Below, piece by piece: positions 48,866 to 57,610 of a stretch of 64,000 bases of DNA; position 1 is the stretch's first letter, and each line of letters opens with the position of its first letter. This stretch comes from Frigoribacterium faeni. Its GTDB lineage: Bacteria; Actinomycetota; Actinomycetes; Actinomycetales; Microbacteriaceae. Where the stretch lies: positions 1 through 64,000 of the forward strand of contig NZ_BJUV01000017.1 of NCBI RefSeq assembly GCF_007988805.1, written 5' to 3'. A program made the position numbers and the translations under genes. The notes under the pieces were generated by a model, which saw only the letters and a list, made by a program, of their open reading frames with translations, searched no databases and was not told the origin of the DNA.

Positions 48866-50312
48866 CGACACGTCGACCGAACTGATCGGACGTCCGGCAG
48901 GAGGCGCGGGGGGCTCCAAGAGGACGTCGCGTCCCGCGGACTCCGAGCCCACGAGCCTCACTCAGGCGATCACCATCCGTCTGCGCCAGCCCGCTCGCCT
49001 GCGCAATCTCGAGCTGCTCATGCTGCTCATCGCCTGCGGCATCTGCGCCGGAGCCGTCGTGCTCGTCCAGCTCGGCGCCACCGACGAGATCGACCCCGGC
49101 GTGCTCATCGCCGGCTCGGCCGTGCTGGGTCTCGGGCTGGTCTTCCACCTCGTCCTCCGGGTGGTGGCCCGCGAGGCCGACCCGTTCATCCTCCCGATCG
49201 GTCTCGCCCTCAACGGCATCGGCATCGCGATGATCTACCGGATCGACCTCGCCTACGGCCGCTCGGGCTGGGAGGCCTTCGGCATCAAGCAGATCGCCTG
49301 GACCGCCATGGCGATGGTCATCGCCCTGGTCGCGCTGATCGTGGTGCGCAACTACCGGATCCTCTCGCGCTACCGGTACATCGCGATGTTCGTCTCGATC
49401 GTCCTGCTGCTGCTGCCCCTGCTCCCGGGTCTCGGCCGCGAGGGGCTCAACGCCCGCGTGTGGATCGACATCGGACCGTTCTCGTTCCAGCCGGGCGAGA
49501 TCGCCAAGATCACCCTGGCCGTCTTCTTCGCCGGCTACCTGGTGACCGCCCGCGACAACCTCTCGCTGATGGGCCCGAAGATCCTCGGCATGCGGTTCCC
49601 GCGACCCCGCGACCTCGGTCCGATCCTCATCGTCTGGCTCGTCGCCATGGGCGTCCTGATCTTCCAGCGCGACCTCGGCACCTCGCTGCTCTACTTCGGG
49701 CTCTTCCTCGTGATGATCTACGTCGGCACCGGTCGGGCCAGCTGGATCGTGCTCGGTCTGACGCTCTTCCTCGGCGGGGCGATCGTGGCCTCGACCTTCC
49801 TCGGCTACGTGCAGGGCCGCTTCGCCGCCTGGCTGAACCCCTTCGATCCGGCGGAGTACAGCGCCGACGGCGGCTCGTTCCAGCTCGTGTCCGGACTCTT
49901 CGGGTTCGCCAACGGCGGCCTGATCGGAACGGGCCTCGGCCAGGGCCGACCGCAGACCACGCCCCTCGCCGAGAGCGACTACATCTTCGCCTCGCTCGGC
50001 GAGGAGCTCGGTCTGGCCGGGATCTTCGCCATCCTCGCGCTCTACCTGCTGCTCGTCTCGCGCGGCTTCCGCATCGGCTTCGTCGGTCAGGACGACTTCG
50101 GCCGCATGCTCGGCGTCGGGCTGGCGTTCGTCATCGCGCTGCAGGTCTTCGTCGTCATGGGCGGCGTGACCCGGGTCATCCCCCTGACCGGTCTGACGGC
50201 GCCGTTCATGGCCGCCGGCGGATCGTCCCTCGTGGCGAACTGGATCATCGTGGCGCTGCTGCTGCGACTGTCCGATTCGGTGCGGAACCAACCGAGGCTG
50301 GTGATCGGCTGA
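48849..50312 (+). CDS. rodA: SEDS peptidoglycan glycosyltransferase (RodA/FtsW family)
   Basis: 487 residues. A Ser/Gly-rich cytoplasmic tail of about 40 residues precedes 12 transmembrane helices. SEDS hallmarks: GLGREGLNARVWIDIGPFSFQPGEIAKI, LIFQRDLGTSLLYFGLFLVM, and the large loop ending ADGGSFQLVSGLFGFANGGLIGTGLGQG; SDYIFASLGEELGLAG is the C-terminal signature. With the PBP encoded next it polymerises glycan strands during polar growth. The tail is coded in part by a motif copy (48898-48909). The stop and pbpA start share one base (TGATG). Confidence 0.95.
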   Translation: MPAPGDDTSTELIGRPAGGAGGSKRTSRPADSEPTSLTQAITIRLRQPARLRNLELLMLLIACGICAGAVVLVQLGATDEIDPGVLIAGSAVLGLGLVFHLVLRVVAREADPFILPIGLALNGIGIAMIYRIDLAYGRSGWEAFGIKQIAWTAMAMVIALVALIVVRNYRILSRYRYIAMFVSIVLLLLPLLPGLGREGLNARVWIDIGPFSFQPGEIAKITLAVFFAGYLVTARDNLSLMGPKILGMRFPRPRDLGPILIVWLVAMGVLIFQRDLGTSLLYFGLFLVMIYVGTGRASWIVLGLTLFLGGAIVASTFLGYVQGRFAAWLNPFDPAEYSADGGSFQLVSGLFGFANGGLIGTGLGQGRPQTTPLAESDYIFASLGEELGLAGIFAILALYLLLVSRGFRIGFVGQDDFGRMLGVGLAFVIALQVFVVMGGVTRVIPLTGLTAPFMAAGGSSLVANWIIVALLLRLSDSVRNQPRLVIG

Positions 50313-51787
50313 TGAACAAGGAACTGAGACGAGTGAGCCTCGTGGTGCTCGCGATGTTCGTGGCGCTCTTCGTGTCGAGCACGTACATCACGACCTTCCA
50401 GGCCGATTCGCTGCGCGCCGACCCGCGCAACTCGCGGGCGCTGCTGGCGAGCTACTCGGCCCAGCGCGGGCCCATCCTGGTCGGCGGCGAGCCCGTGGCG
50501 CAGTCCGACCCCGTCGACGACGTCTACAAGTACCAGCGCTCGTACTCGCAGCCGCAGCTCTACGCACCCGTCACCGGCTACTACACGCTCGGTCAGGGCT
50601 CGCGCGGCATCGAGGACGCCATGAACCAGTACCTGACGGGCAACGCGAACTCGCAGTTCTTCGAGCAGATGAACTCGCTGCTCACCGGGCAGTCGCCCGA
50701 GGGCGCCACGGTCAACCTGACCCTCGACCCCGACGTGCAGCAGGCCGCGTTCGACGCGCTCGGCAGCAACACCGGCTCGATCGTCGCCGTCGAACCGTCG
50801 ACGGGCAAGATCCTGGCCATGGTCTCGAAGGAGAGCTACGACCCGAACCCGCTCGCGAGCCACGACAGCGCCGCCGTCAAGGCCGCCTACGACGCTCTCG
50901 TCGCCGATCCCGCCGATCCGCTGCAGAACAAGGCGATCGAGGGGAACCTCTACGTGCCCGGCTCGACCTTCAAGCTCATCACGGTCGCAGCCGCTCTCGA
51001 GAGCGGCGACTACACGCCCGAGAGCACCTTCCCCAACCCGTCGACGCTGACCCTCCCGGGCACGAGCACGAACATCAACAACGCCGAAGGCGGCAGCTGC
51101 GGCGGCGGAGACGAGGCGACCATCGCGACGGCCCTGCGCCTCTCGTGCAACATCCCGATGGCCCAGCTGGGTCGGGCCCTCGGCGCCGACGCGCTGAAGG
51201 AGCAGGCCCAGGCGTTCGGCTTCGACGACGACTCGATCGAGATCCCGCAGTCGGTCACCCCCAGCCAGTTCCCCATCGAGGACGCCGAGGGGGCCGAGAT
51301 CAGCGACGCGGCCCTCATGCTCCAGTCGTTCGGACAGGGCAGCGACCGCGTCACGCCGCTCCAGATGGCCATGGTCTCGGCGGCCATCGCCAACGGCGGC
51401 ACCCAGATGAACCCCACGCTGATCGACAGCGTGCTGAACCCCGATCTCAGCCCGGTGGAGGATTTCTCGCCGAGCGAGTACGGCGACCCCATCAGTTCCG
51501 ACACGGCGTCGACGATGACCGACATGATGGTCCAGGACGTCGCGGACGGCGCGGCCAGCAATGCAAGAATTGACGGGGTCGACGTGGCCGGAAAGACGGG
51601 GACGGCCGAGAACGGCACGGGCGATCCGTACACCCTCTGGTTCACCGGATTCGCTCCGGCGGCCGACCCCGAGGTGGCCGTCGCGGTCGTCGTCGAGAAC
51701 GGCGGCGGACAGGGCCAGTCCGCGTTCGGAAACAGTGTCGCGTCACCAATCGCGAAGAAAGTCATTGAGGCGGTGCTGAACAAATGA
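50312..51787 (+). CDS. pbpA: Class B penicillin-binding protein PbpA
   Basis: 491 residues. One N-terminal transmembrane helix ([22 protein letters not shown], about 8-29), a dimerisation domain (about 35-135), and a C-terminal transpeptidase domain. Catalytic motifs: S218-TFK (PGSTFKLIT), SCN at about 278-280 (the SxN motif), and KTG in [11 protein letters not shown]. It crosslinks peptidoglycan made by the adjacent SEDS protein. It is translationally coupled with rodA and overlaps pknA by four bases. Confidence 0.95.
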   Translation: MNKELRRVSLVVLAMFVALFVSSTYITTFQADSLRADPRNSRALLASYSAQRGPILVGGEPVAQSDPVDDVYKYQRSYSQPQLYAPVTGYYTLGQGSRGIEDAMNQYLTGNANSQFFEQMNSLLTGQSPEGATVNLTLDPDVQQAAFDALGSNTGSIVAVEPSTGKILAMVSKESYDPNPLASHDSAAVKAAYDALVADPADPLQNKAIEGNLYVPGSTFKLITVAAALESGDYTPESTFPNPSTLTLPGTSTNINNAEGGSCGGGDEATIATALRLSCNIPMAQLGRALGADALKEQAQAFGFDDDSIEIPQSVTPSQFPIEDAEGAEISDAALMLQSFGQGSDRVTPLQMAMVSAAIANGGTQMNPTLIDSVLNPDLSPVEDFSPSEYGDPISSDTASTMTDMMVQDVADGAASNARIDGVDVAGKTGTAENGTGDPYTLWFTGFAPAADPEVAVAVVVENGGGQGQSAFGNSVASPIAKKVIEAVLNK

Positions 51788-53580
51788 GACCTTCGGGCGG
51801 AATCACCTTCGGTGGGCGTTACCAGCTCTCGACCCGCGTCGCCATCGGCGGCATGGGCGAGGTGTGGGAGGCCACCGACCTCGTCATCGGCCGCACGGTC
51901 GCCATCAAGATCCTGAAGGACGAGTACCTGGGCGACCCCGGGTTCCTCGAGCGCTTCCGCGCCGAGGCGCGCCACGCCGCGCTCGTGAACCACGAGGGCA
52001 TCGCCAACGTCTTCGACTACGGCGAGGAGGAGGGCAGCGCCTACCTCGTCATGGAGCTCGTGCCCGGCGAGGCCATGTCGACCGTGCTCGAGCGCGATCG
52101 CGTGCTGCCGACGGACAAGGTGCTCGACATCGTCGCGCAGACCGCGTCGGCCCTGCAGGCCGCCCACGCCGCCGGCCTCGTGCACCGGGACATCAAGCCC
52201 GGGAACCTGCTCGTCACGCCCGACGGCCGGGTCAAGATCACCGACTTCGGCATCGCCCGCATCGCCGACCAGGTCCCGCTCACCGCCACCGGCCAGGTCA
52301 TGGGCACCGTCCAGTACCTGTCGCCCGAGCAGGCGAGCGGCCACCCCGCCTCGCCCAGCACCGACATCTACTCGCTCGGCATCGTCGCCTACGAGGCTCT
52401 CGCGGGTCGTCGCCCGTTCACCGGCGAGTCCCAGGTCGCCATCGCGATGGCGCAGATCAACGAGACGCCGCCCGACCTCCCGTCGACGGTCTCCGAGCCG
52501 GTGCGCCGCCTGGTGATGTCCTGCATCTCGAAGAAGCCCGGCGAACGCCCCGCGACGGCCTCGGCTCTGGCCCAGGCGGCGCGGGCTCTGCGCCGCGGCG
52601 ACGTGGGCGCCGCGACCGTCGCCGTGCCCGCGATCGGTGCCGCCGCCCTCGCCGCCGACGACGCGACGCGCGCCTTCGCCTCGCAGGACGCCACGACGCA
52701 GCTCTTCAATCCGAACGCCACCGGGGCGAACCCGACCGGGTCCTACACGCCCGGCTCGGCCGACCCCGACGCCCTGCACGACGACGACCTCGACGACGAG
52801 AGGAAGCCCCGCAGCCCGTGGTTCTGGCCGCTCATCGTGCTGGGCGTGCTCGTCCTCGCCGGCGCCGTCGCGGTGATCGCCTTCGCCCTGTCGTCGAACG
52901 AACCGGCACCCGCGCCGTCATCGTCGTCGCCGTCGGCCACCTCGTCGGAGCCCGCGCCGGCGGAGACCACGCCTTCCGAGACCCCGAGCGCGACCCCCGA
53001 CACGGTCAACGTCGTCGCCGGCGACTTCATCGGCATGACGGAGGCGCAGGCCCGGTCCGCCCTCGAGTCGCTCGACCTCGTCGTCGACTCGGCGCCGAGC
53101 TCGGCCGCCCCGCCGAACGCGGAGGACGTCGGCACGGTCGCGAGCGTCAACCCGAGCGGCAACGTCCGCAAGGGCAGCACGGTGACGATCCTGATCTATC
53201 AGGCCGCACCGCAGCCGACGCAGCCGGGGTCGCCCAGCGCGGATCCCACGCAGATCGCCGCCGACGGCACCCAGGCCGCCACCATCAGCTGGGAGTCCTA
53301 CGCGGGCTGCCCGACGGGCTACTCGCTGACCGGGTACTCGTACTCGATCACCGGCGGCACCGACACGTCGGGTCAGACCGGCGGTGCGGTGGGCGCCAAC
53401 GTCACCTCCATCCAGGTCGTCTCGACGACGCCCGGCAACGTCACGGTCGCCTACGTCGCCAACTGCGGCGACCTGGCGTCCGACCCGTCGCCCGGTGTGA
53501 CCATCACCGCCACGCAGGTCGAGCAGCAGCCGAGCCCGGACCCCACGACCCCGGCCACCACCGACCCGCCTCAGGGTTGA
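51784..53580 (+). CDS. pknA: Receptor-type Ser/Thr protein kinase PknA with a PASTA domain and an extra C-terminal domain
   Basis: 598 residues. Kinase domain about residues 10-270: the Gly-rich loop in [12 protein letters not shown], Lys42 in TVAIKILK, the catalytic HRDIKPGN (Asp136) and DFG (154-156). After an acidic linker come one transmembrane helix (346-369) and a Pro/Ser/Thr-rich stretch, then a single PASTA domain (about 407-473). A further beta-rich segment of about 90 residues (about 495-580) has two cysteines (509 and 561) and no clear family, possibly fibronectin-like. Mycobacterial PknA lacks a PASTA domain. It sits in the growth operon and phosphorylates cell-wall and division proteins. 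Confidence 0.93.
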   Translation: MRPSGGITFGGRYQLSTRVAIGGMGEVWEATDLVIGRTVAIKILKDEYLGDPGFLERFRAEARHAALVNHEGIANVFDYGEEEGSAYLVMELVPGEAMSTVLERDRVLPTDKVLDIVAQTASALQAAHAAGLVHRDIKPGNLLVTPDGRVKITDFGIARIADQVPLTATGQVMGTVQYLSPEQASGHPASPSTDIYSLGIVAYEALAGRRPFTGESQVAIAMAQINETPPDLPSTVSEPVRRLVMSCISKKPGERPATASALAQAARALRRGDVGAATVAVPAIGAAALAADDATRAFASQDATTQLFNPNATGANPTGSYTPGSADPDALHDDDLDDERKPRSPWFWPLIVLGVLVLAGAVAVIAFALSSNEPAPAPSSSSPSATSSEPAPAETTPSETPSATPDTVNVVAGDFIGMTEAQARSALESLDLVVDSAPSSAAPPNAEDVGTVASVNPSGNVRKGSTVTILIYQAAPQPTQPGSPSADPTQIAADGTQAATISWESYAGCPTGYSLTGYSYSITGGTDTSGQTGGAVGANVTSIQVVSTTPGNVTVAYVANCGDLASDPSPGVTITATQVEQQPSPDPTTPATTDPPQG

Positions 53581-53585
53581 TCCCC

Positions 53586-53616
53586 GTGACCGCGGCCCGC
53601 TCCGGGCCGCGGTCAC
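53586..53616. terminator. 14-bp perfect hairpin after pknA
   Basis: GTGACCGCGGCCCG (53586-53599) pairs with CGGGCCGCGGTCAC (53603-53616) around the loop CTC. It starts six bases after the pknA stop and separates pknA from pknB. No T-run. pknB has its own promoter downstream. Confidence 0.75.
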
Positions 53617-53733
53617 GAACCCCTGACAATCATCCCCAGGACGGACCCCGACACCCGATCCGGGGTCAGACGGCCAAGTACACTTGCCTCAACCGTGCGT
53701 TCCGAGATCACGGTACGTGAGGGAGTGTCAGGC

Positions 53734-55440
53734 GTGGTCGAAGGCGTGAGAGAGGGCATCCACCTCCTCGCCAACCGCTACCAGATCGGTGAGCTCATCG
53801 GTCGCGGCGGCATGGCGGACGTGCATGTCGGCACCGACGCCCGCCTGGGTCGCCGCATCGCGATCAAGCTGATGAAACCCGCCCTGGCCACCGACCCCGC
53901 CTTCCGCACGCGCTTCCGCCAGGAGGCGCAGGCCGCTGCGCGCATGGCTCACCCCACGATCGTGCGGGTCTTCGACGCCGGCGAGGAGACCGTCCGCTCG
54001 GCCAACGGCCACGAGGTGCAGGTCCCCTTCATCGTCATGGAGTACGTCGAGGGGCGGCTGCTCAAGGACATCGTGGCCGAGGGCCCGATCGAGCCTGCCG
54101 AGGCCATGCGCATCACGCAGGGCGTCCTGACCGCCCTCGAGTACTCCCACCGGGCCGGGGTCGTGCACCGCGACATCAAACCCGGCAACGTGATGATCAC
54201 CCACACGGGCCAGGTCAAGGTGATGGACTTCGGCATCGCCCGAGCCATCTCCGACTCGTCCGCCACCGTCGCCCAGACGACCGCCATCCTCGGCACGGCG
54301 CAGTACTTCAGCCCCGAGCAGGCCCGTGGCGAGACGGTCGACGCCCGCACCGACCTGTACTCCACCGGGGTCCTGCTCTTCGAGCTGCTGACCGGCCGCC
54401 CGCCGTTCCGCGGAGAATCCCCCGTGGCGGTCGCCTACCAGCACGTCAGCGAGCCGCCCGTGCCGCCCAGCACGATCGCACCGGCCGTGTCGCCCGCGCT
54501 CGACGCCGTGGTGCTGCACGCCCTGGCCAAAGACCGCTTCGAGCGGTTCCAGACCGCGGCCGATTTCCGGTCCGACGTCGAGGCCGCCGCCGAGGGTCGT
54601 GCGCCCGCCCGGCGCCTGCCGGCCTCGCACGTCGGCAGCACGCTCTTCGGCGTCAACCCGGCCGCGGCCGCGGGCAGCGAGGCCGCCCTGAAAGAACTCG
54701 CCTCCGACGACAACGACCGCCCGCAGCGCACCCAGACCCGGCCCCCCGTGGCATGGATCTGGGCGGGCATCGTCCTGGTCGGCATCGTCATCGCCGCCGT
54801 GGTCTTCTGGGTCGTCAACCTGACGCCCCCGGTCGTCGACAACACGCAGTCGACGCGGATCCCCGATCTCGTCGGCGTCAGCTACGACGACGGCGCCGCA
54901 CGGCTCGACGAGCTCGGTCTCGAGGTCACACGCGCCGAGATGCCCGACGACACCGTCGAGGCGGGCGACATCGTCTCGACCGACCCCGACGCGGGCATCT
55001 CCGTCCCCCTCGACACCTCCGTCACGGTCACGGTCTCGACCGGCCCGCAGTCCGTCGCGGTGCCCGACGTCGTCGGCTCGCAGGTCGACGAGGCCTGGCA
55101 GACGCTGACCGACGAGGGATTCGGGCAGGGCCAGCAGACGACCGACTACTCGGCCGACGTCCCCGAGGGCGCCGTGATGCAGGCGGATCCCGCCGTCGAC
55201 GCCGACGTGCCCGTCGGCACCACGATCGACCTCGTCGTCTCGAACGGGCTGGTCAACGTGCCCGACGTCACCGGCCTCTCGTCGGCCGACGCCAACGCCC
55301 AGCTCGCCGAACGGCTCCAGCTGCCGGTGACCCTCGAACCCGACCCGGGCTGCACCGGCGGCGCCGTGGCCGGTCAGAACCTCGCTCCGGGCGATCACCC
55401 GCAGGGCTCCGCGATCACGCTGCGGGTCTGCAGCGGCTGA
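53734..55440 (+). CDS. pknB: Receptor-type Ser/Thr protein kinase PknB with three PASTA domains
   Basis: 568 residues from GTG 53734, behind GAGGGAG; GTG 53695, ten bases after the -10-like TACACT (53679-53684), is an alternative leaderless start. The kinase domain begins [28 protein letters not shown] and DFGIARAI are intact and the activation loop contains Ser/Thr. One transmembrane helix (WIWAGIVLVGIVIAAVVFWVV) precedes three PASTA domains beginning at IPDLVGVS, VPDVVGSQ and VPDVTGLS, which sense muropeptides or lipid II. The third carries a Cys pair. It controls cell-wall growth and division. The hairpin 55453-55480 ends the unit. Confidence 0.94.
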   Translation: MVEGVREGIHLLANRYQIGELIGRGGMADVHVGTDARLGRRIAIKLMKPALATDPAFRTRFRQEAQAAARMAHPTIVRVFDAGEETVRSANGHEVQVPFIVMEYVEGRLLKDIVAEGPIEPAEAMRITQGVLTALEYSHRAGVVHRDIKPGNVMITHTGQVKVMDFGIARAISDSSATVAQTTAILGTAQYFSPEQARGETVDARTDLYSTGVLLFELLTGRPPFRGESPVAVAYQHVSEPPVPPSTIAPAVSPALDAVVLHALAKDRFERFQTAADFRSDVEAAAEGRAPARRLPASHVGSTLFGVNPAAAAGSEAALKELASDDNDRPQRTQTRPPVAWIWAGIVLVGIVIAAVVFWVVNLTPPVVDNTQSTRIPDLVGVSYDDGAARLDELGLEVTRAEMPDDTVEAGDIVSTDPDAGISVPLDTSVTVTVSTGPQSVAVPDVVGSQVDEAWQTLTDEGFGQGQQTTDYSADVPEGAVMQADPAVDADVPVGTTIDLVVSNGLVNVPDVTGLSSADANAQLAERLQLPVTLEPDPGCTGGAVAGQNLAPGDHPQGSAITLRVCSG

Positions 55441-55452
55441 CGCGCACGAGAG

Positions 55453-55480
55453 AACGCCCCGAGCCTCGGCTCGGGGCGTT
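55453..55480. terminator. 13-bp terminator after pknB
   Basis: AACGCCCCGAGCC (55453-55465) and GGCTCGGGGCGTT (55468-55480) pair perfectly around a 2-base loop, followed by CGTCGTCG. Lies between converging genes and serves both. Confidence 0.85.
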
Positions 55481-55512
55481 CGTCGTCGTGCGGACGGTGG
55501 TGTCCGCCGAGC

Positions 55513-56151
55513 TCACTTCAGGTCGAGGAGGGGCGTGAGCCCGCGAGCGGTGACGCGGGCCTCGGGCAGGCCTGCGACGCCGAGCCAGTTGCCGATCATC
55601 TGGTAGCCGCCCTCGGTCAGGACCGACTCGGGGTGGAACTGCACCCCGTACACCGGAGCGCTGCGGTGCTGCAGGCCCATGATGATGCCCCCGGAGGTGC
55701 GTGACGTGACCTCGAGGGAGCCCGGCACGGTCTCGTCCACGACGGCCAGCGAGTGGTACCGCGTCGCCGTGAAGGGCTGCGGCACGCCGTCGTAGAAGGG
55801 GCTGTCATCGTGCGTGACCTCGGACGTCTTGCCGTGCATGAGCTCGTCGGCGTGCGTGACGGTGGCGCCGAGCGCCTCGGCGATCGCCTGGTGACCGAGG
55901 CAGACGCCCAGCAGGGGCTTGTCGATCTCGAGGGCGGCGTTCACGACGTCGATCGACACCCCGGCGGCGGCAGGGGTGCCCGGGCCGGGAGAGAGCAGCA
56001 CGGCGTCGTACTCGTCGATGCGTGCGGCGGCGTCGCGGCCGGAGAAGGAGTCGTTCCGGACCACCTCGGTCTCGGCGCCGAGCTGCTGCAGGTAGCCGTT
56101 CAGCGTGTAGACGAAGCTGTCGTAGTTGTCGACGACCAGGATGCGGGTCAT
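55513..56151 (-). CDS. Glutamine amidotransferase subunit (TrpG/PabA type)
   Basis: 212 residues from ATG 56151. Class I amidotransferase: the oxyanion loop LSPGPGTPAAAG, nucleophile Cys in LGVCLGHQAIAE, and the His and Glu in VQFHPESVLTEGG. It supplies ammonia for anthranilate or 4-amino-4-deoxychorismate synthesis. The N-terminus MTRILVVDNYDSFVYTLNGYLQQ is typical of both TrpG and PabA; no partner TrpE/PabB gene is in the window, so which product it serves is undecided. The position beside pknB and crgA near the origin is conserved in actinobacteria. Overlaps the upstream small gene by four bases. Confidence 0.9.
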   Translation of the reverse strand: MTRILVVDNYDSFVYTLNGYLQQLGAETEVVRNDSFSGRDAAARIDEYDAVLLSPGPGTPAAAGVSIDVVNAALEIDKPLLGVCLGHQAIAEALGATVTHADELMHGKTSEVTHDDSPFYDGVPQPFTATRYHSLAVVDETVPGSLEVTSRTSGGIIMGLQHRSAPVYGVQFHPESVLTEGGYQMIGNWLGVAGLPEARVTARGLTPLLDLK

Positions 56152-56309
56152 GAGGTCTCCACGGTGACGTCGGGGGCGGGGATGAACTCGTTCACGAGGG
56201 GGAAGACCCATTCGACGAGTGCGAAGAGCACGGCGGCCACGAGCACGAGCAGGATCACCAGCCGGACCCACCATGGTCCCGGAAGAATACGCCACAGTCC
56301 TGCGTACAC
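56148..56309 (-). CDS. Small single-pass membrane protein (53 residues)
   Basis: 53 residues from GTG 56309, two bases after the sortase stop. The sequence YAGLWRILPGPWWVRLVILLVLV has one transmembrane helix (about residues 15-38) and an acidic C-terminal tail. The LPGPWWVRL motif recurs in small proteins at this position in other actinobacteria. It may interact with the sortase encoded upstream or act in division; there is no direct evidence. It overlaps the amidotransferase start. Confidence 0.75.
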   Translation of the reverse strand: MYAGLWRILPGPWWVRLVILLVLVAAVLFALVEWVFPLVNEFIPAPDVTVETS

Positions 56310-56311
56310 GG

Positions 56312-57085
56312 TCAGTTCCCTCCTGCGGCGGCGGCCACCTCGGCCGGGGCTCCGGCCGAGAGGGGCTGCCACGAGTCGAAGACGCCGTAGGCCACGATGC
56401 GCTCCTGCGCCGTGAACATCGGGTTGCAGCTGGTCAGCGTGATGAGACGCTCCCCGGAGGCGGCCGAGACGTCGGGCGCGTCGGGCACGGGCTGCAGCAC
56501 CGAGACCTGCGACGCCTGGACGTACTGCAGATTGCGGAACGAGTAGGTGTACCAGCCGTCTCGCGTCTGGACGTACATCTTGTCGCCCTCACGCAGGTCG
56601 GCGATGGCGTTGAACGGAGCCCCGTACGTCGTCCGGTGGGCGGCGAGGCCGAAGTTGCCCACCTCGCCGGGCATCTGGGTGTCGTCGTAGTGACCGATGC
56701 CGACGGAGTTGAGGGTGCGGACGGTGCTCGTGCCGCCGCCGATCGGTACCGCGTAGTCGGCGCCGAACCGCGGGACGTAGAAGTTCGCGAACTCCTCCGC
56801 CTCGGCGGGTGCCTCGCCCACGGGCGGATCGCCGAACGACCCGTCGGCGTCGGGTTCGACCGCAGGCCCCGCGCTCTGCTCGAACCGCTCGCTGAGGCTC
56901 GACGCCTGGTCGCGGTGCTCGCCGGCGACGACGAGGTCGTTGAACCACTGCTGCCAGCCGATGAAGAGCAGCACCAGCACGCCGGCCGTGATCAGCAGCT
57001 CGCCGAGCACACCCACGAAGGAGGCGCGGCGTCGGGGACGTCTCGATCGCGCGCCCCGAGGCGGTCGGCGCGGGTCGTCGGTCAT
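56312..57085 (-). CDS. Class E sortase
   Basis: 257 residues. A basic cytoplasmic start ([15 protein letters not shown]) and one transmembrane helix (VGVLGELLITAGVLVLLFIGWQQWF, about residues 24-48) are followed by the sortase domain (about 105-240). Catalytic triad: His in FGLAAHRTTYGAPF, Cys in ITLTSCNPMF, Arg in AQERIVAYG. Class E sortases attach proteins with an LAxTG-type signal to the cell wall; no protein with such a signal was noticed in the window, so its substrates are elsewhere. It leads a three-gene operon with the small membrane protein and amidotransferase. A motif copy lies near codon 22 (57012-57023). Confidence 0.92.
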   Translation of the reverse strand: MTDDPRRPPRGARSRRPRRRASFVGVLGELLITAGVLVLLFIGWQQWFNDLVVAGEHRDQASSLSERFEQSAGPAVEPDADGSFGDPPVGEAPAEAEEFANFYVPRFGADYAVPIGGGTSTVRTLNSVGIGHYDDTQMPGEVGNFGLAAHRTTYGAPFNAIADLREGDKMYVQTRDGWYTYSFRNLQYVQASQVSVLQPVPDAPDVSAASGERLITLTSCNPMFTAQERIVAYGVFDSWQPLSAGAPAEVAAAAGGN

Positions 57086-57155
57086 GGCTCGATTCTAGGT
57101 CCACGGGGTGCGGGAGCCGGGTCGGGGTCGACGGCTGTGGACGAGCTCACGGTCC

Positions 57156-57167
57156 CCGCGCCTCCTG
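57156..57167. repeat. Reversed motif copy upstream of crgA
   Basis: CCGCGCCTCCTG: one change from the exact motif, 12 bases before the -10-like TAGGAT of crgA. Confidence 0.65.
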
Positions 57168-57192
57168 AAGGCCTCACGGTAGGATGTGCGCC

Positions 57193-57441
57193 ATGGCCAA
57201 AGACACGAATCGCACCTCGAAGCCCGCCAGCCCACGCGAGAGCCGCACGGCCGAAGACGCTCCGAACCCGGTGTGGTTCAAGCCCGTCATGTTCGGCTTC
57301 ATGCTGATCGGGCTCGCCTGGATCGTCGTCTTCTACGTGAGCCAGAGCACCCTGCCCGTCGCGTCGATCGGGTCGTGGAACATCCTCGTCGGCTTCGGCA
57401 TCATGTTCATCGGCTTCCTTATGACCACTCGGTGGCGCTAG
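57193..57441 (+). CDS. crgA: Cell division protein CrgA
   Basis: 82 residues from ATG 57193. Small polytopic protein that recruits FtsI and other proteins and influences septum formation. It has a charged N-terminal tail (AKDTNRTSKPASPRESRTAE) and two transmembrane helices (PVMFGFMLIGLAWIVVFYVS, about 34-53, and WNILVGFGIMFIGFLM, about 63-79). The family motif NPVWFKPVMFGFM is present. TAGGAT (57180-57185) ends seven bases before the ATG, so the message is probably leaderless; an upstream ATG at 57184 is therefore less likely. Confidence 0.94.
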   Translation: MAKDTNRTSKPASPRESRTAEDAPNPVWFKPVMFGFMLIGLAWIVVFYVSQSTLPVASIGSWNILVGFGIMFIGFLMTTRWR

Positions 57442-57456
57442 AACACACCTTCGGAC

Positions 57457-57515
57457 TTACACCGGTGTAACTATCCCCAGTGTTAATAAACCTGTGGATA
57501 ACTTTCTGTGGACAA
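57457..57515. promoter_or_regulatory. DnaA-box-like cluster with a 14-bp palindrome
   Basis: AT-rich for this genome. TGTGGATAA (57493-57501) is the reverse complement of TTATCCACA, the perfect DnaA box; TGTGGACAA (57507-57515) is TTGTCCACA reversed, the form common in high-GC actinobacteria. CTATCCCCA (57471-57479) is a weaker match. TTACACCGGTGTAA (57457-57470) is a perfect palindrome. It lies between the converging crgA and rhomboid genes, not at dnaA-dnaN, so it is a DnaA-binding candidate rather than oriC itself. Confidence 0.55.
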
Positions 57516-57551
57516 CTCGGTGAAAAGTCCTGGCCCGGCCACGAACGACGG

Positions 57552-57581
57552 AAGAGGCGGCTCCTGATGGAGCCGCCTCTT
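57552..57581. terminator. 13-bp hairpin between crgA and the rhomboid gene
   Basis: AAGAGGCGGCTCC (57552-57564) pairs with GGAGCCGCCTCTT (57569-57581), loop TGAT, with an outer ACGAC/GTCGT extension. It probably ends both converging genes. Confidence 0.85.
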
Positions 57582-57610
57582 CTGTCGTCCGGGTGTTCGA
57601 GCCGACGGTC

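Noticed and set aside
57457-57515. Chromosomal origin oriC.
   Set aside because: Only two or three boxes and not beside dnaA or dnaN; gyrB-gyrA order places the origin beyond the right edge.
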